Source: CAYRGC01 sp964601225 (GTDB lineage: Bacteria > Patescibacteriota > Gracilibacteria > Peribacterales > Peribacteraceae). Taken from it: a DNA stretch of 64,000 nt. Position numbers and translations under genes: made by a program. The stretch is taken from NCBI GenBank assembly GCA_964601225.1, contig CAZRMM010000001.1, positions 1 through 64,000 of the forward strand, written 5' to 3'. Of the stretch, positions 49,083-57,664 are shown in pieces (position 1 is the stretch's first letter; every line of letters starts with the position of its first letter). The notes below the pieces were generated by a model, which worked only from the letters and a program-made list of their open reading frames with translations, had not been told where the DNA came from and did not search any database.

Positions 49083-50021
49083 TCACACCTTGCCATGGTA
49101 TTTCTTATGCACCTCCCGCAGCTGTGGATTGGTCACGTGGGTGTAGATCTGCGTCGTTCCGAGGTCTTTATGCCCGAGCATCTCCTGGACGGAACGGAGA
49201 TCGGCGCCGTTGCGGAGCAGATCGGTCGCGAACGAATGCCGGAGCGTGTGCGGCGACGGATCACTGACGATCCCCGCCATCCGCGCGTACTTCTTCACGA
49301 TCTGATAAATCGAAATGCGTGAGAGACGGAATTCCTCGCCGGGAGGCATGACGGTGGCCGCCTGAACGTGATTCCGAATGAAGAGAGGGGACAGATGGTC
49401 CAGGCGGACGTCCATATACTCCTGTAGGGCCTCCACGGCGGCATCGGAGAGGAAGACCACCCGCACTTTCCCCCGCTTGCCTTTGACGGACGTCTCCCGG
49501 GTCTGGAAATTCATGTCTTTGCGGTTCAGGCTGCGGAGTTCCTGGAGACGGAGGCCCGTGGAAAAGAAGAGCTGCAGGATCGCATAATCGCGCTTCCCCT
49601 CCTTGGTTGTACGATCCGGGGCCGACAGGAGCCGGGAAAGCTCGTCGTGGTACAGAACCTTCACTTTCCGCTGATCCTCCTTAAAACGGGTCACCCGGTC
49701 GGGGGGGTAGACGTCCATCTCCTCCTCGGTCGTCAGGTACCGGAGGAAGGCCCGAAGGACGGTGAGGTGGTGGTTCTTCGTGCGGAGGGACAGTTCTTTA
49801 CCGTTCCGAGCCCGAAATTCATGCAGGAACGACTTATAGACGCGAATGGAGCCTTTATCGATCAAGCGGGGATCGTGTATTTCACCAAGTTTCAATAAGA
49901 GATCAAGGGACTGGCGATACGTGGTGATCGTGAGGGGGGATTTATTCTCCTCGGCACGGAGGTACGTGAGATACCTCTCGATAGCTTTGGCCAGTGGCGT
50001 CGAAGGGGAGCGGTTTTCCAC
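49083..50021 (-). CDS. xerD: Xer-type tyrosine recombinase
   Basis: 312 aa. The N-terminal SAM-like domain (LAKAIERYLTYLRAEENKS) is followed by the catalytic domain with Arg in STGLRLQELRSL (about 170), HTLRHSFATDLL (HxxR, about 252-255), LGHKDLGTTQIYTHV (His about 275, Tyr nucleophile about 285). It resolves chromosome dimers at dif. The GTG at 50021 has AGGAG 5 nt upstream. A dif-like site starts 10 bp upstream of it. It is the only Xer gene in the window, and the near-symmetric dif suggests it may work alone, as XerH does. Confidence 0.93.
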   Translation of the reverse strand: MENRSPSTPLAKAIERYLTYLRAEENKSPLTITTYRQSLDLLLKLGEIHDPRLIDKGSIRVYKSFLHEFRARNGKELSLRTKNHHLTVLRAFLRYLTTEEEMDVYPPDRVTRFKEDQRKVKVLYHDELSRLLSAPDRTTKEGKRDYAILQLFFSTGLRLQELRSLNRKDMNFQTRETSVKGKRGKVRVVFLSDAAVEALQEYMDVRLDHLSPLFIRNHVQAATVMPPGEEFRLSRISIYQIVKKYARMAGIVSDPSPHTLRHSFATDLLRNGADLRSVQEMLGHKDLGTTQIYTHVTNPQLREVHKKYHGKV

Positions 50022-50031
50022 AGGATCTCCT

Positions 50032-50059
50032 GGTTAACATAATGCATTTTATGTTAACA
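50032..50059. other. dif: dif-like site (chromosome dimer resolution)
   Basis: Left arm GGTTAACATAA (50032-50042), 6-nt centre TGCATT (50043-50048), right arm TTATGTTAACA (50049-50059). The 11-6-11 plan and the arm TTATGTTAA match the XerD half-site of the E. coli dif; the left arm is the mirror of the right with a single end difference, where classical dif has a divergent XerC arm. The last codons and stop of the ydcF-like gene lie within the right arm. Confidence 0.85.
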
Positions 50060-50657
50060 CATACTGGACAGTCAAGACAGAAAGGATTATGGCTTCACGA
50101 AGCGAACTTCTCGCCTCGAACGCCCAACCGGCCCCGTGTGGTGCGGCATACGTTTGCATCTGCCATCCCATCATTCGACTCAGGAACGCGATGCGCGCGA
50201 GATGGTACCGATCACTCACGGCGACGACACTTTGACACTCCCCTGTGAGCGGACGGGTGTAGAGCAGATTTTCACGGGTGGAGCGCGACTCCCCTTCAAC
50301 GACGATCCGCTGCGGATCCACCCCCTGCCGCATGGCGAGGCTCCGCATCACGAGGGCCTCACTCTGTCGCATGCCGTCTCCCGTCCCTCCGGAAACGAAG
50401 ATTTTCTCGATCAGGCCGCGCCGATAAAGATCCGTTGCTGCCGATACCCTGCGGGAGATTCCCGGTCCGGCATTGACCGAAACGATGTTGCCCTCCGCAT
50501 CGAACACCGGGCGCACCGCAGCTCCAAAAACGATGGCACAGGATGCAGGAATGCCTCCCGTATCGGCAAAATGCGCGAGAACGGACGCGAAAGAAACAAC
50601 CAGAAGACTGCCGCCCATAAGCATCGTGCCCTCTAAAGCACGGAAAACCGCCGCCAT
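50049..50657 (-). CDS. YdcF/SanA-like DUF218 protein
   Basis: 202 aa. An N-terminal hydrophobic segment (about 11-33, GTMLMGGSLLVVSFASVLAHF) anchors the protein; the DUF218 domain follows, with IVFGAAV (about 42), a SVNAGPGISRRVSAATDLY stretch with its conserved Arg, VSGGTGDG (about 90) and ESRSTRENLLY (about 125). These proteins are linked to envelope integrity. The stop codon lies inside the dif right arm. Confidence 0.85.
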   Translation of the reverse strand: MAAVFRALEGTMLMGGSLLVVSFASVLAHFADTGGIPASCAIVFGAAVRPVFDAEGNIVSVNAGPGISRRVSAATDLYRRGLIEKIFVSGGTGDGMRQSEALVMRSLAMRQGVDPQRIVVEGESRSTRENLLYTRPLTGECQSVVAVSDRYHLARIAFLSRMMGWQMQTYAAPHGAGWAFEARSSLREAIILSVLTVQYVLT

Positions 50658-50664
50658 GGCTTTT

Positions 50665-52245
50665 CTACTGCGGTTCAATCGCGATACTGGAAGGAATCGC
50701 CGGCAATGTGTCGTTCCATGGTGGCCATGTGTGGATGGAAACGTGATCAACCTCGGGGAAATTGCGAATAATGCGCACTGCATCGGCCTTGGAAACCCCT
50801 GCCACGGTTTCACGAAGCTTTCGGCCGAATTTCAGACCGGCAGGATCGAGTGGGTCCAGGATGAACTGCTCCGTCGCAACGAGATCCACGGTAATCTTCA
50901 CCCAGGTGAAATCGTCCGCATATTCGATGATGATCACCTTGTTCGGATCGACGCGCACGCTCCCCGGAACCAGCTGCTTTCCTTCGCCGACGTGTGAATA
51001 GAGCTCTTTACTGAAAGAACTCAGTATTGCCGTGAGATCATACGCAGGAACGGTATACATGAGCGCCCCCTCCACGGGAACCGACTCCACCGCCTGTCCG
51101 ATGAACTGAGTCGGGAGTGTCACCCCGGAGTATGTTTTTTGAATGACATCTTCCTTGTTGAGGAATTCAAGCTGACGGGTTTCGTCGGCGTTCCATTCTT
51201 TGCGCTGTTCCTCGACCATCTGTTTCGCCGTGGCGAGAAGCTCCTGACGCAAGCGCTTGTCCGCAATCTCGAGATCTTCTTTTCGCAGTACGGATCGATA
51301 TGCGGTGCGTCCGCCTGTTGCCGAGACGGTATTCGTCGCCGTCACGCGTTTCTGCATATCGGCGTCGAGGGCGGGAAACGTCCACGTCACCCCTGCAGGC
51401 ACGTTCCCTCTCTCACCGATGACTTCCCCATACAGATCGAGATGATCCGCCTTGGCACGCACCGAAACCTTTCCCTTTGCCGGAACTGTTACCGCCTCGC
51501 GCGTACGAAAGACCATTCCGGCTTGGTTACTGAGACGACTTCCGCCGCGCAAAGAAACTTCCTCGGCGGAAGCATTCTGCACCGACATAACGGTCTCGGC
51601 GTCGGTACCGATGAATTCTTTGCTGATATCGGTGAAGGTAATCGTCTTTCGCACGGTGACACGTACCGGTACGAGCGGCAACGTGCGGACGTGAGACGGA
51701 ATCCGCGCTCCTGTCCCCAATGCCGGATCGATCAGCGCAATGTTCATCGTATGGACGACCAGTTCGGATCTGGGCCAAACTTTTATCCTTGCCGACGGCA
51801 GAAGCCGGAAAACGACGAAGAGGAAGAGAACGGCACTCACTCCCACGAGGATCCACACCCTTACCTTCGGGAGCGACAGCAAGCCGACGGATTGCAATCG
51901 CGACCGCCATTGTTGCCGCCAGAGACTCGGTGAGAAGAAGCGAAGTGCTTCTTCCAGTTTTTCGTGTCCGGCGAGCGCGCGCCTCAACTTGCGTGTGCGG
52001 TCGTACACCTGAATGCCCGCCGAACGGGCGGAACGAACGACGATTGGCTCCTTGGAAGCGAGTTTCGCCCGATATCGCAGCTTTGCGAGCTCCTCAATAA
52101 AATGGTGGCGCTCATCCTCAGGTAAGAGAAACACGTTGTCCACCGAGGAGAGAACGACGACAACTTCCCCCTCGGCAGAGCGAATCCTGCGCAGGAACGC
52201 ATTCCAGGATTCCTCGCTGCCGCGGGTGAGGATAGAGAGAGACAC
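50665..52245 (-). CDS. Membrane protein with baseplate-J-like extracellular part
   Basis: 526 aa. A cytoplasmic N-terminal region (1-120; VVVVLSSVDNVFLLPEDER suggests a small alpha/beta domain) precedes one TM helix (about 130-150, WILVGVSAVLFLFVVFRLL). The extracellular portion is beta-rich, with the RLSNQAGMVFRTREAVTVPA and ERGNVPAG stretches that place similar CPR proteins in the baseplate J/gp47 group. Starts at GTG 52245. It precedes the ydcF-like gene by 7 bp; the pair is likely an envelope operon. Confidence 0.75.
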   Translation of the reverse strand: MSLSILTRGSEESWNAFLRRIRSAEGEVVVVLSSVDNVFLLPEDERHHFIEELAKLRYRAKLASKEPIVVRSARSAGIQVYDRTRKLRRALAGHEKLEEALRFFSPSLWRQQWRSRLQSVGLLSLPKVRVWILVGVSAVLFLFVVFRLLPSARIKVWPRSELVVHTMNIALIDPALGTGARIPSHVRTLPLVPVRVTVRKTITFTDISKEFIGTDAETVMSVQNASAEEVSLRGGSRLSNQAGMVFRTREAVTVPAKGKVSVRAKADHLDLYGEVIGERGNVPAGVTWTFPALDADMQKRVTATNTVSATGGRTAYRSVLRKEDLEIADKRLRQELLATAKQMVEEQRKEWNADETRQLEFLNKEDVIQKTYSGVTLPTQFIGQAVESVPVEGALMYTVPAYDLTAILSSFSKELYSHVGEGKQLVPGSVRVDPNKVIIIEYADDFTWVKITVDLVATEQFILDPLDPAGLKFGRKLRETVAGVSKADAVRIIRNFPEVDHVSIHTWPPWNDTLPAIPSSIAIEPQ

Positions 52246-52258
52246 AGGAGAACGGATT

Positions 52259-53452
52259 TCAGGCCTTCAGCGCTTCGATGGCAGGAAGCTTCTTACCCGC
52301 AATAAACTCAAGCATGGCACCGCCTCCGGTACTCACGAACGTATACGCCGAGAGCGGGTATCCGTAACGGACGTGGAAATCGAGCGTGTCGCCGCCGCCG
52401 ATGATGGACAGGGCGCCCTTCTTCGTCGCCTCGGCGACCGCCTCGGCGATGCGCTTTGTCGCATGAGAGAACCGGTTCACTTCATAAAAACCCAGCGGTC
52501 CGTTCCAGACGATCACGGCCGCTTTCTCGATGGCCTTCTTGTACCGCTCGATCGACACCTTGCCGATGTCGAAAATCGCCATGTCGCCGACGATATCTTC
52601 GACGGGAAGATCGATTTTCTGCGCCTTTTCCGTCGGCTCGCTTGCCAGCACGACATCGCGCGGAACGATGATGTCTGCCTTTTCTTTCTTCTCGGATTCG
52701 AGCATGAGTTCCTGCGCCTTCTCCAGCTGATCCTCCTCGTACTTGGAGGAACCGACGTCGAACCCGCGAGCGGCAATGAAAGTATTGGCGATACAGCCCC
52801 CCAGGAGTATTTCATCGCCCTTGTCGAGGAAGTGTTCGATCACCGGAACTTTTGTTTCCATCTTGGCTCCGCTCACGATGAGAACGAGAGGACGACGCGG
52901 CTCATGGACCACCGCGGAAAGCGCATGAAGCTCTTTGGCAAGCTGAAGACCCGCATAGGACGGCAAAGCCTTTGCGAGTCCGACCATCGATGCGTGTTTT
53001 CGATGCGCGTTCGTGAACGCGTCGTTCACATACACATCTCCCAACATGGCCAGCTCTTTGACAAACGACGGATCATTGGCTTCCTCGCCGGGCTCGTACC
53101 GCAAGTTCTCAAGGAAGAGAATCTGCCCCGGCTTTAAGGATTTTGCCGCTTTTTTCGCTTCCGGACCCACGCAAGAGTCGCACCAGGACACCTCGCGATC
53201 GAGCAGTTTCTCAAGAATTCCGCAGACTGGCTTCTGGGTGAATTCGGGATTCTTTTTTCCTTTGGGACGGCCTTGGTGCGAAAGGATAACGAGTGACGCT
53301 CCGTGCTTCACGATGTATTCGATCGTAGGAATGAGCGCTTCGATGCGCTCGGTATCCATCACTTTGCCGTCCTCGATGCTTACATCGAAGCCTGCGCGCA
53401 AAAGAACGCGCTTTCCCTTGAGATCCGCTTTGTCGAGAGTGCGATACGTCAT
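52259..53452 (-). CDS. pgk: Phosphoglycerate kinase
   Basis: 397 aa. The start LKGKRVLLRAGFDVS, substrate-binding HQGRPKGK (about 59-66), NDAFTNAHRKHAS (about 145), and the ATP-side GGGDT (about 348) are all clear. It makes ATP from 1,3-bisphosphoglycerate produced by Gap. TAGAAT ends exactly 6 nt before the ATG. It is not in an operon with gap here. Confidence 0.97.
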   Translation of the reverse strand: MTYRTLDKADLKGKRVLLRAGFDVSIEDGKVMDTERIEALIPTIEYIVKHGASLVILSHQGRPKGKKNPEFTQKPVCGILEKLLDREVSWCDSCVGPEAKKAAKSLKPGQILFLENLRYEPGEEANDPSFVKELAMLGDVYVNDAFTNAHRKHASMVGLAKALPSYAGLQLAKELHALSAVVHEPRRPLVLIVSGAKMETKVPVIEHFLDKGDEILLGGCIANTFIAARGFDVGSSKYEEDQLEKAQELMLESEKKEKADIIVPRDVVLASEPTEKAQKIDLPVEDIVGDMAIFDIGKVSIERYKKAIEKAAVIVWNGPLGFYEVNRFSHATKRIAEAVAEATKKGALSIIGGGDTLDFHVRYGYPLSAYTFVSTGGGAMLEFIAGKKLPAIEALKA

Positions 53453-53606
53453 GTCCGCATTCTAACGTTCGAAACGCAGCACGCAATCATTCGACTGGAG
53501 ATCGGTTTTTGACGAAGTCAAGAAGCGCCGCATCCTTGATCTTCCTTCGAAGCATGGAATACTATTACTTAGGGAATGAAACTTTTTTCAGCGTGTATGA
53601 TGACCC

Positions 53607-54656
53607 GTGTCGATGACTCCCCTTTTTGCCACTCCCCTCCTCGCCTTCCTCGTCAGCTTGCTCTTGCACGGCGCGGCATTGCGGCTGTTTCCGCGCATAG
53701 GCCTCCTCGATTTCCCCGAGCGATACGGCCACAAACGCCGACGTCTCCCCTACCCCACCGGAATCCTTTCTGTCGCGACGTTTTTGCTCCTGTTCCCGCT
53801 GCTTTTCCCGTGGTCTCGGACGACGGCGATACTCGGAACGTGCGTCGTAATACTCGCGGGCATCAACGTCGTTGATGATCGACGACGCCTGTCCCCACTG
53901 CTGCGCCTCGTGGCACAGGCGACGGCTGCATTTGCGCTCTTTGCGACCGGAGTACGGATCTATTCACTTACCAATCCTTTCCCGTCACTGACGGGTTTCG
54001 ACGTCATACCCCTCGACCGCGTCGTATTCCAAACGGAAATCGTCGGCAGTCTCCCTCTCTGGAGCGGCGCCTTCACGATCGTCTGGCTCCTTCTCACCAT
54101 GAACGCCCTCAACTGGTTCGACGGCATCCCCGGTCAAGTGAGCGCCCTCTCCGGCATCGGTTTTCTCACAATAGGAATCCTATCCTTGAGCGGACGCGTC
54201 AACCAACCGGAGATCGCCGCGATCGCTCTTACGCTCTCGGCACTCGCGTTGGCCGGATTGCTGTTCGACTTCCCCCCGAACAAAGTGCTCATGGGAGATA
54301 CCGGCTCCATGTTCTTCGGCCTCCTCCTCGGCGTGCTCACGATCTACTCGGGCGGCAAAGTGGCGACTTCCTTCCTCGTGCTCGGAGTACCCCTCATCGA
54401 CCTGCTCTTCGTGATGGTACGACGCATCGTCGCCGGAAAATCCCCGATCAAAGGCAGCGCGTCGGGCGAGCACCTGCATCATCGGCTCCTGGAGAAAGGA
54501 TGGAGCCCCCGACAAGTCATCCTCCTCACCGCGGGACTCGGCGGCGCATTCGGCGTCACGGCGCTCTTCTTGAGCACGCTGGAGAAATTCCTCGCGGGCA
54601 TCGTCCTCATGTTCATCATGCTCGGCCTTTCCTGGTATTCGCGGCCAAGGCCCTAA
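53607..54656 (+). CDS. WecA/TagO-like polyprenyl-phosphate sugar-phosphate transferase
   Basis: 349 aa with about ten TM helices. NVVDD (about 88-92) is the catalytic DD pair, NALNWFDGIPG (about 172-182), LMGDTGSMFFG (about 229-239) and HLHHRLLEKG (about 290-299) are the other family motifs. It would load a GlcNAc-1-P-type group onto undecaprenyl phosphate for a surface glycan, in competition with MraY for the lipid. TATGAT ends 5 nt before the GTG at 53607; ATG 53613 is also possible. Confidence 0.93.
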   Translation: MSMTPLFATPLLAFLVSLLLHGAALRLFPRIGLLDFPERYGHKRRRLPYPTGILSVATFLLLFPLLFPWSRTTAILGTCVVILAGINVVDDRRRLSPLLRLVAQATAAFALFATGVRIYSLTNPFPSLTGFDVIPLDRVVFQTEIVGSLPLWSGAFTIVWLLLTMNALNWFDGIPGQVSALSGIGFLTIGILSLSGRVNQPEIAAIALTLSALALAGLLFDFPPNKVLMGDTGSMFFGLLLGVLTIYSGGKVATSFLVLGVPLIDLLFVMVRRIVAGKSPIKGSASGEHLHHRLLEKGWSPRQVILLTAGLGGAFGVTALFLSTLEKFLAGIVLMFIMLGLSWYSRPRP

Positions 54657-54701
54657 GCTCTCGGCTCACGAGCTCTCCCTCGCTTTCTCCTCTCACCTCA
54701 C

Positions 54702-55082
54702 GTGTCCCACTCCCCTACCCTGTATCAGCTCATCGTCTACGTTCCCGAGAAGGACGCGCAGAAAGTCCGCGATGCCATGAGCGCCGCCGGCGCAGGCAGG
54801 ATCGGCGCGTACGACAGCTGCTCATTCAGCGTGAAGGGCGTGGGACGCTTCCGGCCGCTCGGGGGCTCCCACCCCGCCATCGGTTCGGCCGATACGCTGA
54901 CCGAAGTTGCCGAGGAGCGCATCGAGGTCCTGATTCCCGCCGACGTCGATCTCCAAGACGTCCTACGTGCCATCAAGAAGGTGCATCCATACGAGGAGCC
55001 GGCGATCCACGTGCTACCGATGGTGGACTATAAAGACGTCTTAAAAGTGAAAATGGAAACGACGGAAAATCCTCAGCACTAA
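54702..55082 (+). CDS. NIF3/YqfO-type PII-like domain protein
   Basis: 126 aa. The pattern LIVYVPEKDAQKVRDAM, YDSCSFSVKGVGRFRPLGG-type middle (about 38-55) and EERIEVLIP, then KVHPYEEPAIHVLP matches the CutA/PII-like domain that sits inside YqfO (NIF3 family) and also occurs alone. Function unknown; possibly metal or ligand sensing. GTG start at 54702. Confidence 0.85.
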   Translation: MSHSPTLYQLIVYVPEKDAQKVRDAMSAAGAGRIGAYDSCSFSVKGVGRFRPLGGSHPAIGSADTLTEVAEERIEVLIPADVDLQDVLRAIKKVHPYEEPAIHVLPMVDYKDVLKVKMETTENPQH

Positions 55083-55122
55083 ATCCGAAAGACTTTAGGA
55101 TGTAGTGCTTAGAGCTTATGAA

Positions 55123-56568
55123 TTACCGCGTGGCCACGTCCCGTTGATACCGGTACGGCTCACTGAGGCTGCCGATGGGCATCGCCTGCAGAACGATCGT
55201 CGAGTTGGAGAGAGGAAGAATCTGCACCGTCGCCTTGCCGTTAATGAAATCCTTGGCCGTAAGGCTCTCAGGCTTGAACTCGGCCTTACCGTAGGCGGTA
55301 CGCAGCACGATCGAACGGTCGAACACCGGAAGCGTCACGATGTTCCCTTCGGCATCGAGCAGACGAAGTTCTACCGGGTGCCACGAGCGATCGGGTCCGA
55401 AAGAGCCTTCGTGAATGAACGCGACACTCGCCACGTTTGTCGTGACATTCGTGCGCACGGGGGCGACGGACGACGCCTCCTCCGAACTCGTCTGCGAGGA
55501 ACTCGTCTGCGCGGAGGAAGACGAAACCGCATCCGGCACGACGGGCGTCGAGGCCAATGTCACGGTGGTGACCGAGACGACACCGAGCTTCGCAAGACGT
55601 GCCTGTCGACGCTGTTCGAGCGTGGAAAGACGAACGACCGAAGAGCGGGATGAAGACGCTCGTACGACCTGTACCGGTGCGCCGGATTGATAGGACTGCA
55701 CGAAGAGCATCGGATTCACGGTATACTGCAACCCGCGTTCGCGATGGAGACCGGCGTTGACCGCCTGCGCCGTGCTCATCCCCGCATCGCGGGCTTCCTG
55801 ACCGGTAAAAGGCCAGTACGGATGCCAGGGTGCTTCTTCGCGATCCATTTGGAAGTGGAGGTGCGGGCCCGTGGCGAAACCCGTCATTCCGGTTGCCCCG
55901 AGATCGTCGCCCTTGCGCACGATATCGCCCTCCTGAACCGCAACGGCGCTCAAGTGCGCGTACACGGCGTAGAGGTTCGTCGTCTTGCTCGGAGAGGAAG
56001 GATCCGGAACGCGGGGCAATTTGAGAACGATGTAATTCCCAAAACCGTACTGATCGTTGCCGACTTTCGTCACGATGCCGTTTGCCACAGCCTGAATCGG
56101 AGTACCGACCGGTGCGGCAATGTCCATTCCCGTGTGACTCCCCTCTCCGGTTCCATGATCGTAGGTGCCGAGATTATCGACGAAATACGTACGCTGAAGC
56201 TTCGGATTCGACGCGAGATCTTCGTACTTCGGCAGCGGAATAAGATAATCCTGCGGCACTTCGCGATACGTGTGATCGCGAACATTCCCGCCGAGCTTGG
56301 CCCAGCGATCGTAATCCGGAACCGCACGGATCGGCGGAACGCTACCCGTGAAGACGATCGTCGATTCCGCGGATTCTCCCAGAACGGACTTCCAGAACAC
56401 GTGCCAGCCGTGCTGGCCAAACATGTTGCCCGTGACAAACGCAAAAACAGAAAGAAGTGCCACCCAGAACGTCACGCGCTCCGAGAAATAGTTCAAGGAA
56501 TGAGTCTCCCTCCTGGCATAGACGGGAAGTGAGGAGAAACCCGGTGAGCGCTTTGCTATCATGGACAT
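55123..56568 (-). CDS. M23-family peptidoglycan endopeptidase, membrane-anchored
   Basis: 481 aa. TM helix near 31-50, then the LytM/M23 domain: HTGMDIAAPVGTPI (about 143-156) with zinc His and Asp, and GPHLHFQMD (about 230) with the catalytic HxH. A Ser/Thr-rich linker (about 355-385) leads to a beta-rich C-terminal module. It should cut peptide crossbridges in the wall. The start lies in MSMIAKRSPG; ATG 56562 is the alternative. Confidence 0.92.
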   Translation of the reverse strand: MSMIAKRSPGFSSLPVYARRETHSLNYFSERVTFWVALLSVFAFVTGNMFGQHGWHVFWKSVLGESAESTIVFTGSVPPIRAVPDYDRWAKLGGNVRDHTYREVPQDYLIPLPKYEDLASNPKLQRTYFVDNLGTYDHGTGEGSHTGMDIAAPVGTPIQAVANGIVTKVGNDQYGFGNYIVLKLPRVPDPSSPSKTTNLYAVYAHLSAVAVQEGDIVRKGDDLGATGMTGFATGPHLHFQMDREEAPWHPYWPFTGQEARDAGMSTAQAVNAGLHRERGLQYTVNPMLFVQSYQSGAPVQVVRASSSRSSVVRLSTLEQRRQARLAKLGVVSVTTVTLASTPVVPDAVSSSSAQTSSSQTSSEEASSVAPVRTNVTTNVASVAFIHEGSFGPDRSWHPVELRLLDAEGNIVTLPVFDRSIVLRTAYGKAEFKPESLTAKDFINGKATVQILPLSNSTIVLQAMPIGSLSEPYRYQRDVATR

Positions 56569-56630
56569 GGAGTTTGTTTGGTGTTCTTGTCTTATGAGTA
56601 TAGTAACATTTTTACTAAAAAAGGTCAACT

Positions 56631-57626
56631 ATGGATTCCTGCCTTGTCCATTGTCCATCGGCTGAAGAAATGGGCTTCCTGGCGCGGAATTTTACACAAA
56701 CACTCTATACCCTGCCCTGCGCGATTACGCTCTCTGGACCCCTTGGGGCGGGGAAGACGACTTTTCTCCAATCATGGATCCGCTCGATCGGAGTCGACGA
56801 ACACGTAACGAGCCCCACGTTTGCCCTGGAACAACGGTACGAAACCTCACTCGGCCTTCTTTTGCATATCGACCTGTATCGACTGACGGAACCGCAAGCC
56901 TTGGATCTCCTTCGTTCCAGTGCGGACTTCGACGCGATTCGCTGTATCGAGTGGCCCGAGCGGGCCGGAAACATCCTCCTCGAAGAGAGACCGTCGATTC
57001 ACCTGAATTTTGCGGAACACGGCAACGGCCGAACGGTGCGGTTCTCATTCGATGACCTGGACCTGCCGACACGCGATGACGTGGAACGATGGCGCAGGGA
57101 AGTACGCCTTCCCGACCATATCGCCCGCCACTGCGACGCGGTCGCGGAAGCGGCGGAGAAATTTGGTCGGGCGCTGCTTGAACGCGGAGTCGTCGTACGT
57201 CCGCTGACATTGCGACGGGCAGGCGAACTCCATGATCTTCTGCGCTTCGTCGATTTCCGTCTGGGCGGTCCTGCCGGCAAGGAACATCTCGATGTCTGGT
57301 CGTTCTGGAAGACGCGTTTTTCCGATCTCCGTCATGAGGAAGCATGCGCGGCCTTTCTCCGTGAACGTGGCTACGGCGCACTGGGACGAATCATCGAAAC
57401 TCACGGTTTACGCATCCCTTCGCAGGAACGGACGACGATCGAGCAGAACATTCTCTTCTACACGGACAAAAGAGTCTGCGAGGATACGATCGTTTCGCTC
57501 GACGAACGCTTTGCGGATTTTGCAAAGCGCTACGGGCAGGGCGCAATGACGCCGGAGCAAACGATCTGGTTCAGTGAAGCGAAAACGCTGGAGCAGGAGC
57601 TGTTCCCGGAGGGAGTTCCCTTCTGA
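56631..57626 (+). CDS. tsaE: TsaE-HD hydrolase fusion
   Basis: 331 aa. Residues 1-~150 are TsaE, the P-loop ATPase of tRNA t6A synthesis: Walker A GPLGAGKTTFLQ (about 36-47), SPTFALEQRY (about 61-70), LLHIDLYRL, and CIEWPERAG. The C-terminal half is an HD-domain hydrolase: HIARH (His near 167), ELHDLLRF (HD at about 200-201), HEEACAAFL (about 235) and ETHGL (about 257). Such a fusion is not usual for TsaE. AAGG 6-7 nt before the ATG is a weak Shine-Dalgarno. Confidence 0.85.
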   Translation: MDSCLVHCPSAEEMGFLARNFTQTLYTLPCAITLSGPLGAGKTTFLQSWIRSIGVDEHVTSPTFALEQRYETSLGLLLHIDLYRLTEPQALDLLRSSADFDAIRCIEWPERAGNILLEERPSIHLNFAEHGNGRTVRFSFDDLDLPTRDDVERWRREVRLPDHIARHCDAVAEAAEKFGRALLERGVVVRPLTLRRAGELHDLLRFVDFRLGGPAGKEHLDVWSFWKTRFSDLRHEEACAAFLRERGYGALGRIIETHGLRIPSQERTTIEQNILFYTDKRVCEDTIVSLDERFADFAKRYGQGAMTPEQTIWFSEAKTLEQELFPEGVPF

Positions 57627-57664
57627 AAGCCCGGGCTTCAAGCGTAGTGCTTAGGGCTTAGAGC

